From NCBI GenBank assembly GCA_035293945.1, contig DATGLV010000041.1:1-64000 (forward strand): DNA of 64,000 nt, in the 5' to 3' direction. The position numbers were made by a program, and so were the translations under genes. The DNA is from VAZQ01 sp035293945. GTDB lineage: Bacteria > Pseudomonadota > Alphaproteobacteria > Rhizobiales > Xanthobacteraceae. Positions 1 through 8,283 of the stretch are shown in pieces. Within the stretch, counting starts at the first letter, position 1. Each line of letters opens with the position of its first letter. Under the pieces are notes generated by a model. That model saw only the letters and a program-made list of their open reading frames with translations. It ran no database searches and had not been told where the DNA came from.

Positions 1-1272
1 GGTGACGTAAGAGATTCTGTGTCAGGCGAGGAAGGGGGTACTCCAACTTGTGACTGCCAAGACACAAACGGAGCACCCCCCATGTCACAGCGAGCTGCGA
101 CGATTACGAGCTTACCGATGGCGTTTGAAGTCGTGAAGGCGATGCAGGCTGATGGTCTTGAGTGGGGCGAGGGTTATCGCCCGCTCGGGCGGCAAGCCCT
201 GGAGGAGATCATCGAAGGTCAAATGATGGCGGCGGTGGATCGTCATCTCGATGAACTGGGGGCTGAGGACGCCGCCGATCGGCGCAATGGCTACTACCAG
301 CGGCATCTTCTCACGGAGCTCGGCGATATCGAGCTCAACGTGCCGCGGACCCGACGCTACAGCCCGGTCGCGGTCATCCGCGCCTATGCGCGCCGGGCGC
401 CAGAGATCGACCGGATGATTCTTGCCGGCTTTGTGCTCGGCCTTTCGACCCGCAAGGTGGGCGAAACGCTGCTGGCCCTGCTGGGCCGCTCGGTCAGCGT
501 GAGCCAGGTCGCCAAGACGCTCGATGCCGCGGTTGCCGCCTTTCACCGGCGGCCACTGCAGAGCCGCTACAAAGTGCTGATGCTCGATGGGGTCGTGCTC
601 GCCCGCAAGACCGGCGCCGGCGCGCTGCGGCGGCCGGTTCTGGTCGCCCTGGGCCTGCGCCCGGACGGCAAGAAGGAGGTTATCGACTTCCGCCTGGCGG
701 TGAGCGAAAGCGCGGCCGAATGGGAAAAATTCCTCGCCGATCTCTACCGCCGCGGCCTCACCGGCGAAGCGCTCGACATGATCTGCGTCGATGGCGGCGC
801 GGGCCTGTTGGCGGCCTTGCCGACCGTCTTTGACGGCATCCCTGTCCAACGCTGTTGGGCGCACAAGATCCGAAACGTCCTGGACAAGGTCAAAAAGGCC
901 GATCAGCCGGCCGTAAAACGCGCTCTGCACAAGATCATGAATGCGCCCAATGCCCCCGCCGCACGCGCGGCCGCACGCAAGTTTGCCAACCGTTTCAAAG
1001 ACAAATATCCAGCAGCGGTCGCCTGCCTGCGCAACGATCTCGACGAACTGCTCACCTGCTTCCGCTATAAATCGGAGCACCAACGCCGCAAAGTACGAAC
1101 CACAAATGCAATCGAACGACGATTCCGCGAAGTCCGCGACGGACCAGACCTATGGGAACCTTCCAGGACAGAACCTCGATGGACCGCATCCTGTTCGCGG
1201 TCTTCACCCATGAAAACAAGTCACAGGGCGTCAGCACCCCCTTCCTGCTGACACAGAACAATTGACGTCACC
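1..1272. mobile_element. IS256-family insertion sequence, left tip at the window edge
   Basis: Imperfect terminal inverted repeats are visible. The left end starts GGTGACGT and continues with TTCTGTGTCAG and AGGAAGGGGGT. The reverse complement of the right end (about 1228-1272) shows the same three blocks in the same order. Between them lies one transposase gene of the IS256/Mutator type. No target duplication can be checked because the left flank is outside the window. The element begins exactly at base 1, which would fit a contig broken at a repeated IS copy, but this is inference. Confidence 0.85.
82..1265 (+). pseudogene. IS256-family (Mutator) transposase, frameshifted near its C-terminus
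   Basis: This is a DDE transposase of the IS256 family. Family marks are the first Asp in LMLDGVVLA, the second Asp in ICVDGG, the C-x2-H pair in QRCWAHKIRNV and the Glu region TTNAIERRFREV. I chose the ATG at 82 (MSQRAAT) after the GGAGCACC stretch; an upstream in-frame ATG at 19 lies inside the terminal repeat. After REVR, around base 1137, the frame is lost. Restoring one base, probably a missing C, gives the usual ending: RRTRPMGTF, then SMDRILFAVFTHENK, stopping at 1263-1265. As read, translation ends at 1251 with an unrelated tail. All three catalytic acids precede the shift, so activity is doubtful but not excluded. A sequencing error is possible. Confidence 0.85.
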
Positions 1273-1361
1273 GGGAGGCCCGACGCACCGGGATGCGATC
1301 AGTGGCGCAGTATGTTATCGAGGCGTGGGCAAAGAGGTGAGAGAGGATTCACGAGGACAGC

Positions 1362-2108
1362 ATGGCGTATGAAGGGCAATTGGCCGAGATGGTGACGTTC
1401 CAGGGCTTCAAGGACGATCGGGGCGATGCCTATTACGCGCGCCCGACCCGCTCGGGCAAGTTCGGCGGCGTGGTCGTCATCCATCACCTGCCCGGCTGGG
1501 ATGAATGGATCACCGAGGTCACCCGCAAATTCGCGCATCACGGCTATGCGGCCATCGCCCCGCATCTCTATTTCCGGGATGGCCCCGGCAGCCCCGACGA
1601 CATCGGGGCCAAGGTGCGGGCCGCCGGTGGGGTCGCGGACGAGCAAGTCGTGGGCGATGTGGCCGGCGCGGTCAAATTCCTGCGGGCGCAGCCCAATTCA
1701 AACGGGAAGGTCGGCATCATCGGCTTCTGCTCCGGCGGCCGGCAGTCCTACCTCGCCGGCTGCTCCATCGCGGGTCTCGATGCCGTGGTCGATTGTTGGG
1801 GCGGCAATGTCATCGTCAAGGACAAGAAGCAGCTCGATGGCAAGCGCCCGGTGGCACCGATCGATCTCACCGAAAAGTTGACGGCACCGCTCTTGGGCAT
1901 CTTCGGCAACGACGACAAGAATCCGGACAAAGCGCAGGTCGACGAGACCGAAGCGGTGCTCAAGCGGCTGGGCAAGACCTACGAGTTCTATCGCTATGAC
2001 GGCGTCGGCCATGCCTTCTTCAATACGTGGCGCGAAGGCTACGGGGCTGCTCAGGCACTTGATGGCTGGGAGAAGGTGTTCTCCTTCTACAAGAAATATC
2101 TGGCCTGA
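1362..2108 (+). CDS. dienelactone hydrolase family protein
   Basis: A 248-residue alpha/beta hydrolase of the dienelactone hydrolase (DLH) family, about the usual length and without a signal peptide, so cytoplasmic. The nucleophile elbow is GFCSGG with Cys123. The acid is in FGNDDKNPD (about residues 182-189) and the His is in GVGHAFF (His217). DLH enzymes open lactones in chloroaromatic pathways, but many members act on other esters, so the substrate is open. Translation starts at ATG 1362 after a purine-rich GAGGAC. It is followed after six bases by an enoyl-CoA hydratase, so the two are probably co-transcribed. A second DLH protein lies at 46727. Confidence 0.85.
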   Translation: MAYEGQLAEMVTFQGFKDDRGDAYYARPTRSGKFGGVVVIHHLPGWDEWITEVTRKFAHHGYAAIAPHLYFRDGPGSPDDIGAKVRAAGGVADEQVVGDVAGAVKFLRAQPNSNGKVGIIGFCSGGRQSYLAGCSIAGLDAVVDCWGGNVIVKDKKQLDGKRPVAPIDLTEKLTAPLLGIFGNDDKNPDKAQVDETEAVLKRLGKTYEFYRYDGVGHAFFNTWREGYGAAQALDGWEKVFSFYKKYLA

Positions 2109-2114
2109 CACCCG

Positions 2115-2933
2115 ATGACTGATGCGGGCGTTCTTTATCGTGTCGACGAGAAGGTCGGCATCGTCACCTTGAACCGGCCCGACAAGCTCAATGCACTCAG
2201 CATGGAGCTGCGCCTCGAGCTCGAGCGTGCGCTCAATGTCGCCGACACCGATCGATCGACGAGCGTCATCGTGCTGCGCGCCGAAGGCCGCAGCTTCTGC
2301 GTCGGCTTCGACATCGGCGGCGGCAATCACCCGCGGCCCTGGCGCCACGACGCGTTAAAATACCGCGAGCGCCTTGCGGTGAGCCTGCGGGCTTTGATGA
2401 CGCCCTGGAACTTGTCCAAGCCGGTCATCGCCTCAGTGCAGGGTCACGCGCTCGGCGGCGGTTGCGAGCTCGCCATGTTCTGCGATCTCACCATCGCGGC
2501 GGACGATGCCACGTTCGGCGAGCCGGAGATCTTGTTCTCGCAAGCCGGCCCCGGCATCGTCATGCCGTGGATCATCGGCCACAAGCGCGCCCGCGAGCTC
2601 TTGTATTTTGGCGAGCTGATTGATGCCAAGACCGCGCTCGAGCTCGGCATGATCAACCGCATTGTGCCGCGCGCGGAGCTCGCCGCCTCGACACTCAAAT
2701 ACGCCAAGCGCCTCACCTTGATCGCGCCTGAGGCGCTGGCGGCCATGAAGCGCGCCGTCAACCGCGGGCTCGAAGACGCGGGCTTCCGCAATGCGTTGCA
2801 ATCGGGCCTGGATACGGTGGCGCCCCTCTATGCGACTGAGACTGAGGTCGGCCGGCAATTTGATGAAATCCGCGCGAAAGGGGGTCTCAAGGCCGCGCTG
2901 AAATGGCGGCGCGACCAATTCCGCGAGGAATGA
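2115..2933 (+). CDS. enoyl-CoA hydratase/isomerase (crotonase) family protein
   Basis: A 272-residue crotonase-fold protein with VTLNRPDKLNALS near the N-terminus, the oxyanion-hole segment SFCVGFDIGGG and the second loop GHALGGGCELAMFCDL. Glu is present in GGGCEL and again in FGEPEILF, the two places where hydratases carry catalytic Glu, so an active hydratase is plausible. Crotonases act on CoA thioesters in fatty-acid, aromatic and amino-acid degradation. The start codon lies six bases after the DLH gene, indicating one transcript. It is not next to the leucine genes at 29728, so I do not call it liuC. Substrate unknown. Confidence 0.85.
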   Translation: MTDAGVLYRVDEKVGIVTLNRPDKLNALSMELRLELERALNVADTDRSTSVIVLRAEGRSFCVGFDIGGGNHPRPWRHDALKYRERLAVSLRALMTPWNLSKPVIASVQGHALGGGCELAMFCDLTIAADDATFGEPEILFSQAGPGIVMPWIIGHKRARELLYFGELIDAKTALELGMINRIVPRAELAASTLKYAKRLTLIAPEALAAMKRAVNRGLEDAGFRNALQSGLDTVAPLYATETEVGRQFDEIRAKGGLKAALKWRRDQFREE

Positions 2934-2999
2934 ACGCCTCGACGTTAGGGGCGGAAAGATCATAGAATGCCGGGTTAGCGCCGAGCCCCGGGGATCAGC

Positions 3000-3980
3000 A
3001 TGCAATTGCGCCGCCGTCTGTTCTTGCAATCGGCCGCGGGCGCGGCCGCGCTCCCGCTGTTTTCGCACTACGCCCACGCCGAAGCCTATCCGGTAAGGCC
3101 GGTGCGTCTGATCGTGCCGTTCGCCTCGGGCGGCGCCTCGGAAATCCTGGCGCGGCTGATCGGGCAATGGCTCAGCGAGCGGCTCGGTCAGCCCTTCGTG
3201 ATCGAGCTTCGGCCCGGCGCCGGAGGCAATCTTGGAACCGAGGTTGTGGTCGCCTCCCCACCCGACGGCTACACGCTCGAGATCGTGAATGCGGCGCCGA
3301 GTGCCATCAACACGACGCTCTACGCAAAGCTGAGCTTCAACTTCCTGCGCGACATGGTGCCGGTCGGCGGCGTGCAGCGCACCCCGCTGGTGCTGCTGGT
3401 CAATCCCGCCTTCCCTGCCAGGTCGGTCCCCGAGCTTATCGCCTACGCCAAGGCGAACCCCGGCAAGATCAACATGGCTTCGGCCGGCAATGGCAGCCCG
3501 CCGCATGTCGCGGGCGAGCTGTTCAAGATGATGGCCGGCGTCGACATCGTGCATGTGCCCTATCGAGGCGGTGGGCCGGCACTGGTCGACCTGCTGGGCG
3601 GCCAGGTGCAGATGTTCTTCGGCGTGCTCGCTTCCTCGATCGAATATATCCGCGCCGGCAAGCTCAGGGCACTCGCCGTGACGACTGCCACTCCGGTCGA
3701 GGCGCTGCCAGATGTTCCGATGCTCAACAAGTTCCTGCCGGGCTATGAGGCGAGCGACTGGTACGGCATCTGCGCCCCCAAGGGGACGCCCGCCGAGATC
3801 ATCACGAGGCTCAACACCGAGATCAATGCCGGGCTAGCCGATCCGAGCTTGAAGGAACGCTTTGCCCAGCTCGGCGGCACCTCGCTTGCCGGCACGCCCG
3901 CCGAGTTCGGCAAGCTCATCGCCGATGAGACCGAGAAATGGGGCAAGGTCGTGCGCGCCGCGCACATGAAGGCCGAATGA
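3000..3980 (+). CDS. Bug/TctC-family periplasmic solute-binding protein (Tat-type leader)
   Basis: A 326-residue classical Bug (TctC-like) binding protein. The N-terminus RRRLFLQSAAGAAALPL is a twin-arginine type leader. The mature part starts near EAYPVRPVRLIVPFASGG and contains the family marks RPGAGGNLGTEVVVASPPDGYTL (in part), HVPYRGGGPALVDLLGGQVQ and the C-terminal APKGTPAEIITRLN. Such proteins bind carboxylates, amides or aromatic acids in the periplasm for TctAB membrane partners, but no tctA or tctB lies in the window. The second Bug gene starts one base after this stop codon, so the pair is translationally linked. Confidence 0.9.
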   Translation: MQLRRRLFLQSAAGAAALPLFSHYAHAEAYPVRPVRLIVPFASGGASEILARLIGQWLSERLGQPFVIELRPGAGGNLGTEVVVASPPDGYTLEIVNAAPSAINTTLYAKLSFNFLRDMVPVGGVQRTPLVLLVNPAFPARSVPELIAYAKANPGKINMASAGNGSPPHVAGELFKMMAGVDIVHVPYRGGGPALVDLLGGQVQMFFGVLASSIEYIRAGKLRALAVTTATPVEALPDVPMLNKFLPGYEASDWYGICAPKGTPAEIITRLNTEINAGLADPSLKERFAQLGGTSLAGTPAEFGKLIADETEKWGKVVRAAHMKAE

Positions 3981-3981
3981 G

Positions 3982-4986
3982 ATGCGCCCGAGCGGATCGA
4001 GCCAACTTGTGCTGCCACGCCGGCGATTGCTGCAAGCGGGCGCCACGATGCTGGCTGCGGCCACATTTTCGCGCCGCGCCACTGCACTCGACTACCCGAT
4101 AGGTCCGGTGCGCCTCGTCGTCGGCTTTCCGGCCGGTGGCCCGAGTGACATTTTGGGACGACTGATCGCGCAATGGCTCGCCGACCGGTTGGGCCAGCCT
4201 TTCACGGTCGACGATCAGCCCGGCAATGCCAGCAATAGCGCGACTGCCGCGGTCGTACGCGCGCCTGCCGATGGCTACACACTGCTGCTGGTGGGACCCG
4301 CCAATGCGATCAACGCATCGCTGTTCGACAATCTTGGATTCAACTTCCTGCGCGACATCGCTCCGGTCGCCGGCTTGACGCGCGAGCCGCTGGTGATGCT
4401 GGCGAATCCTTCAATCGTAGCACGCAGCCCGGCTGAGCTCATCGATCTCGCCCGCACAAATCCCGGGAAGATCCGCCTGGCGCTGACCGATCCGGGCAGC
4501 GCCCCGCATGCATCGGGTGAACTGTTCCGGATGATGACCGGCCTTGATCTTGCGGTTGTGCGCTACACTGGCGGCGGGCCGGCCGCGCTCAAAGGAACGA
4601 TCGAAGGCCAAACAGAACTGATGTTTGAGCCGTTATCGGCATCACTCGCGCCACTCAAGGCCGGTAAGCTGCGTGCGCTTGCCGTCACTTCCGCGGCACG
4701 ATCGCCGGCGCTGCCCGATCTCGTCCCGTTGGGCGACGCCGTCCCCGGCTATGAGGCGAGCGCAGTCTCCGGCATCGGCGCCCCCAAGGACACGCCGATG
4801 GCGGTCATCGATACGCTGAACGCTGCCGTCAACGCGGCCTTTGTGGATCGGCAGATGCTGGCGCGGCTTGCCGAAACGGGCGGAAGCCCGCTGCCGGGCA
4901 CACCGGCCGATTTCGGCAAGCTCATGACGGCTGAAACCGAGAAGTGGGCGAGCGTCGTCAAGTTCGCGGCCGCCAAATCTCACTGA
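3982..4986 (+). CDS. second Bug/TctC-family periplasmic solute-binding protein
   Basis: A 334-residue Bug protein, clearly paralogous to the preceding gene. Both share PVRL(I/V)V-FPAGG, the F-x-F-LRD(M/I)-PV segment, the YEAS stretch and the GTPADFGKL-ETEKW ending. The leader PRRRLLQAGATMLAAA is again Tat-like. One base separates it from the upstream stop codon, so the two receptors come from one message. Tandem duplication followed by divergence is the simplest history. Membrane partners are absent. The next genes downstream are a relic and a UbiD-type decarboxylase, which suggests, but does not prove, an aromatic acid as ligand. Confidence 0.88.
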   Translation: MRPSGSSQLVLPRRRLLQAGATMLAAATFSRRATALDYPIGPVRLVVGFPAGGPSDILGRLIAQWLADRLGQPFTVDDQPGNASNSATAAVVRAPADGYTLLLVGPANAINASLFDNLGFNFLRDIAPVAGLTREPLVMLANPSIVARSPAELIDLARTNPGKIRLALTDPGSAPHASGELFRMMTGLDLAVVRYTGGGPAALKGTIEGQTELMFEPLSASLAPLKAGKLRALAVTSAARSPALPDLVPLGDAVPGYEASAVSGIGAPKDTPMAVIDTLNAAVNAAFVDRQMLARLAETGGSPLPGTPADFGKLMTAETEKWASVVKFAAAKSH

Positions 4987-5031
4987 TCTCCGATAAGCGC
5001 TTCAAGCCCGGTCGCGCCGCAGACTGCTGTA

Positions 5032-5343
5032 TCAATCGGCCGTCTCGCTCAAATGCAATGGTTGGGGCGCATTCTGCGCGCGCCGGTCCGCAGCGATCTC
5101 GCACAGCAACTGCCCCCGCTTGACCAGCGCCCCCTGCAGCAACGCGACCTGCCGCGCGAGCGACGCCAGATTGTGATCGAGCTCCAGAAGATAGAGCTCC
5201 AACGCCTCCATGCCTTCGAACCGCATCGGCCGTGCGCAACCGCCGGCCCTCGCACGCGGTTCCGCATCGCTCCTCGTGATCATCAAATCTCCGCCCAACT
5301 CGGCTGCTGCCGCTGCAGGCGGCACAAACCCTCTCGACCGCAT
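5032..5343 (-). CDS. small hypothetical protein with a leucine-rich helix
   Basis: A possible 103-residue protein that I do not recognise. Support comes from a strong ribosome site (AAGGGGGAGAGG just before the ATG whose complement is at 5341-5343) and from a coherent amphipathic helix, about residues 43-85, with leucines spaced as in a coiled coil (LELYLLELDHNLASLARQV). The N-terminal 40 residues are Ala/Arg/Gly-rich and may be disordered. It lies on the opposite strand between the second Bug gene and the molybdenum-hydroxylase relic. It may instead be a chance frame in GC-rich DNA. Confidence 0.45.
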   Translation of the reverse strand: MRSRGFVPPAAAAAELGGDLMITRSDAEPRARAGGCARPMRFEGMEALELYLLELDHNLASLARQVALLQGALVKRGQLLCEIAADRRAQNAPQPLHLSETAD

Positions 5344-5568
5344 GGCCTCTCCCCCTTCAGCGTCAAAGCTTGCATTGCCGCGAGGTCAAGCCCGGCAGAC
5401 TCTTCCGGTTCCCCTGCCTCCCGCTTGATGGTTAAAGGATTATCGCCCGGAGAAAACGCGTATCGGTCGTTTCGCGGCGGGTGGTGCGGAGGTAGTGTTC
5501 TCTCTCTCCAGCCCGTGAGGGGAAGCCGGCACCTACGGCAACGCGAAATCCACGACGGTCAGCATTCG

Positions 5569-5943
5569 ATGACGCTAAACGGGAAGGTGCGCCTCGGCGG
5601 GGTGGTGCATGGAATCAGCGCGACCTTGTTCGAATGGATGCGCTACGACGATTACGGCCAGCCGCTGACCGTGACTTACGGCGATTACCTGCTGCCGACC
5701 GCCGATGTGGCGCCGCATATCGAGATCCATCACATGGAATCGCCGACGCCACTCAATCCGTTGGGCGTCAAGGGCGCGGCCGAAAGCGGCACGATCGGAG
5801 CGCCGGCCGCGATCGTAGCGGCCATCGAGGATGCGCTGCGGCCGCTCGCCGTGCGCATCACCGAGCTACCTGTGACGCCGCCGCGCCTGCTTGCATTGAT
5901 CGCCGCGGCACAAAATAATCTCGCACGGCAAGGTGCGGCATGA
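5569..5943 (+). pseudogene. C-terminal remnant of a CoxL/xanthine-dehydrogenase-type molybdenum hydroxylase large subunit
   Basis: About 120 residues match the end of a CoxL-like large subunit. Recognisable parts are the degraded quinone-like segment GGVVHGISATLFEWMRYDD, then PLTVTYGDYLLPTA, and the hallmark SPTPLNPLGVKGAAESGTIG, where the conserved late Glu is still present. A complete large subunit is about 750-800 residues, so the N-terminal six-sevenths are missing. Upstream bases 5344-5568 show no related sequence in any frame. No small (2Fe-2S) or medium (FAD) subunit is nearby. The piece ends 13 bases before the UbiD-type gene. It could be expressed as a short peptide, but decay is the simpler reading. 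Confidence 0.75.
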
Positions 5944-5956
5944 GGTTCGAGCTCCG

Positions 5957-7444
5957 ATGACCGAAGCGAGCAACGTCGCGGCCCGCATCGCTTATGACGA
6001 TCTGCGCGAATGGCTTTCTCTCGCCGAGCGCATCGGCGAGATCCGCGTCGTGCGCGGCGCCAGCTGGCAAGAGGATATCGGCCTCGCCGCCGAAGCGGTG
6101 CTGCGCGCCGATAATGGGCCGTGCGTAGTGTTCGAAGATATCCCGGGCTGTCCCAAGTGCTTTCGCCTGCTCATCAACATCTTCGCCGGCAAGCGCCGCA
6201 ACATGACATTGGGCTTCCCCGACCACTTGAGCAAATGGGAGCTCAGCGACGCCTATCGGCAGGCTTATCTGGAGAAGCCCGTCACCATCCCGCACGAGAT
6301 CGTCGACCATGGCCCGATCCTGGAAAACATCATGCTCGGCGACGCCATCGACGTGACGAAATTTCCGGCCCCGATCTGGCACGAGAAGGATGGTGGGCGC
6401 TATATCGGTACCGGCACCTATAGCATCACCCGCGACCCGGAGGAGAATTGGCTCAATGCCGGCGCATACCGAGCGCAGGTGCATGATCGCAAGTCCATCG
6501 GCATCGTGATGGCCAAGGGCCATCACGGCACTCTGCACCTGGACAAGTATTTCAAGCGCGGCATGGCGATGCCGATCGTGATGGTGCTTGGCGGCGACCC
6601 GATCGCTTTCTTCTATGGCGGCGTGGAAGCGCCCTACGGCCAGTTCGAGCTCGACATCGTCGGCGGCATGCGCAGGCGGCCGACCAGGATGGTGCGCGGA
6701 CAATTCACCGGGCTGCCCTTTCCGGCCGATGCCGAAATCGTGCTCGAAGGCTTTGTTTCCCCGGACAAGCGGCAGGCGGAAGGCCCGTTCGGTGAATGGA
6801 CCGGGCATTATGCGGGCGGCACCAGGCGGATGCCGGTCATCGACATCAAGGCGATCTACCACCGCAATGACCCTATCCTGCTCGGCGTTCCGCCGATGGG
6901 CGCCGGTCCGGACGAGATGGCGCGCTACCGCGCCGTGCTACGCTCGGCCATGATCAAGCAGAACATGACCAATGCGGGTGTGCCGGGCGTGCGGCAGGTC
7001 TGGAGTCACGAGGTGGGTGGCGCCCGCATGCTGCACGGCGTATCGATCGAGCAGCGCTATCCGGGACACTCGACCCAGGCCGCGCATGTGGCGGCGCAAT
7101 GCGGGGCCTCAGCGTATGCGTCGAAATACATCGTGGTCGTGGACGAGGACGTCGACGTCACCAATCTCGACCACATGCTTTGGGCGATGCTGACCCGCAC
7201 CGATCCCAAGGAATCGATCCAGTTCATCACCGGCTCCTGGGATTCGAGCGCGGATCCGGCGCTGCCGCCGCAGCGGCGCCAGGCCGGCGACATGACCCAT
7301 TCCGTGGCGCTGATCGACGCCTGCAAGCCTTGGGCCTGGCGCGACAAGTTCCCGCCCAGCAATGCACCCAGCCCTGAGGTCGCCCGCAAGGCGCGCGAAC
7401 GATTCGGCTGGCTGCTCGATGGCGATCAAGCCGGCAATCGTTGA
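5957..7444 (+). CDS. UbiD-family (prFMN-dependent) decarboxylase
   Basis: A 495-residue protein, the normal size for UbiD/4-hydroxybenzoate-decarboxylase-like enzymes, which use prenylated FMN to add or remove CO2 on aromatic or unsaturated acids. Visible marks are NAGAYRAQVHD (cofactor-binding N-x-G-x-YR), GGDPIAFF, the Glu-rich active-site segment EGPFGEWTGHYAGG and AKYIVVVDEDVDVTN-like metal and dimer segments near residues 390-410. I chose ATG 5957 rather than the upstream in-frame ATG 5933, which overlaps the relic. No UbiX flavin prenyltransferase is in the window, so the cofactor must come from elsewhere. The next gene is a nitroreductase 40 bases downstream. Confidence 0.9.
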   Translation: MTEASNVAARIAYDDLREWLSLAERIGEIRVVRGASWQEDIGLAAEAVLRADNGPCVVFEDIPGCPKCFRLLINIFAGKRRNMTLGFPDHLSKWELSDAYRQAYLEKPVTIPHEIVDHGPILENIMLGDAIDVTKFPAPIWHEKDGGRYIGTGTYSITRDPEENWLNAGAYRAQVHDRKSIGIVMAKGHHGTLHLDKYFKRGMAMPIVMVLGGDPIAFFYGGVEAPYGQFELDIVGGMRRRPTRMVRGQFTGLPFPADAEIVLEGFVSPDKRQAEGPFGEWTGHYAGGTRRMPVIDIKAIYHRNDPILLGVPPMGAGPDEMARYRAVLRSAMIKQNMTNAGVPGVRQVWSHEVGGARMLHGVSIEQRYPGHSTQAAHVAAQCGASAYASKYIVVVDEDVDVTNLDHMLWAMLTRTDPKESIQFITGSWDSSADPALPPQRRQAGDMTHSVALIDACKPWAWRDKFPPSNAPSPEVARKARERFGWLLDGDQAGNR

Positions 7445-7484
7445 AGGCGAGACAACCAAGAAACAGAAGGATGAGAGCAAAACA

Positions 7485-8279
7485 ATGAGCCAGGCCGATG
7501 CGCTTGCGCGCGACTACGACATGCTGATGGACTTGATCCGTACTCGCACCAGCGTGCGCAAGCTCAAGAGCGACCCGATACCGGACGATTACGTCACCAA
7601 GGTGTTGGAAGCGGGACGCTGGGCCATGTCGGGCGCCAATGGACAGCCATGGGATTTCATCGTGGTCAAGGACGCGGCAATCAAGAAGCAGCTGTTCCGC
7701 GCCTATTCGGAGGTCAACCAGGAATTCATCTACTGGATGGAGCAGCAGCGCGATTTCAAGCTGCGTCATCCGGCCTACCAGATGACCCATCAAGATTCGG
7801 TGCAGCGCCAGCGCACGCAGGTTGGCTGGTCGGAAGCGCCGGTGCTGATCGTGATCACCGGTGACGGGCGCCGGCAATGGGCGACCGTGCAAGGCGCGCA
7901 CACTTTCGGACGCGACCAGTCGCACTTGACGGACGGACTTTCCAACGCCTCGATGCTGATGCATCTCGCCGCGGCCGCGCTCGGGCTCGGCAGCCAGCAT
8001 GTCACCATCCATATCGAGGAGCCGTTCAAGCGAATCTTGGGCGTGCCGGATCTCCTGCGCCTGGTGCTGATCATGCCGCTCGGTTTTCCGGCGGTGCCGC
8101 CGAAAGCAGGCGTGCGGCGCCCGCTCGCCGATATGGTGCACAAGGATCGCTTCGACATGAGCAAATACATGTCCAACGAGCAGGTGATCGAGTTCCTGTA
8201 CGAGCTGCGCTCAGACACGATCCCGGTCTACAAGCATTCGCTCGCGGGCGATGCCGGACCATCCGGACCAAAGACTTGA
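7485..8279 (+). CDS. nitroreductase family flavoprotein
   Basis: A 264-residue protein of the nitroreductase fold. It has RTRTSVRKLKSDPIPDD with the phosphate-binding Arg-Ser pair, GRWAMSGANGQPWDFIVV (the S-x-x-NxQPW FMN motif) and the glycine-rich ALGLGSQHVTIH segment. Family members are FMN-dependent NAD(P)H oxidoreductases acting on nitro-aromatics, quinones or enones, and some are dehalogenases or BluB-like. The start at 7485 (MSQADALARD) follows GAGAGC; an in-frame ATG at 7419 would run through the end of the UbiD-type gene. The Tyr/Trp/Gln-rich insert at about residues 75-110 is unusual and may shape substrate choice. It is likely in one operon with the decarboxylase. Confidence 0.82.
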   Translation: MSQADALARDYDMLMDLIRTRTSVRKLKSDPIPDDYVTKVLEAGRWAMSGANGQPWDFIVVKDAAIKKQLFRAYSEVNQEFIYWMEQQRDFKLRHPAYQMTHQDSVQRQRTQVGWSEAPVLIVITGDGRRQWATVQGAHTFGRDQSHLTDGLSNASMLMHLAAAALGLGSQHVTIHIEEPFKRILGVPDLLRLVLIMPLGFPAVPPKAGVRRPLADMVHKDRFDMSKYMSNEQVIEFLYELRSDTIPVYKHSLAGDAGPSGPKT

Positions 8280-8283
8280 GTTC

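Noticed and set aside
2433..3554. 373-codon minus-strand frame
   Set aside because: Runs across the enoyl-CoA hydratase and first Bug gene, both well supported; the product looks artificial.
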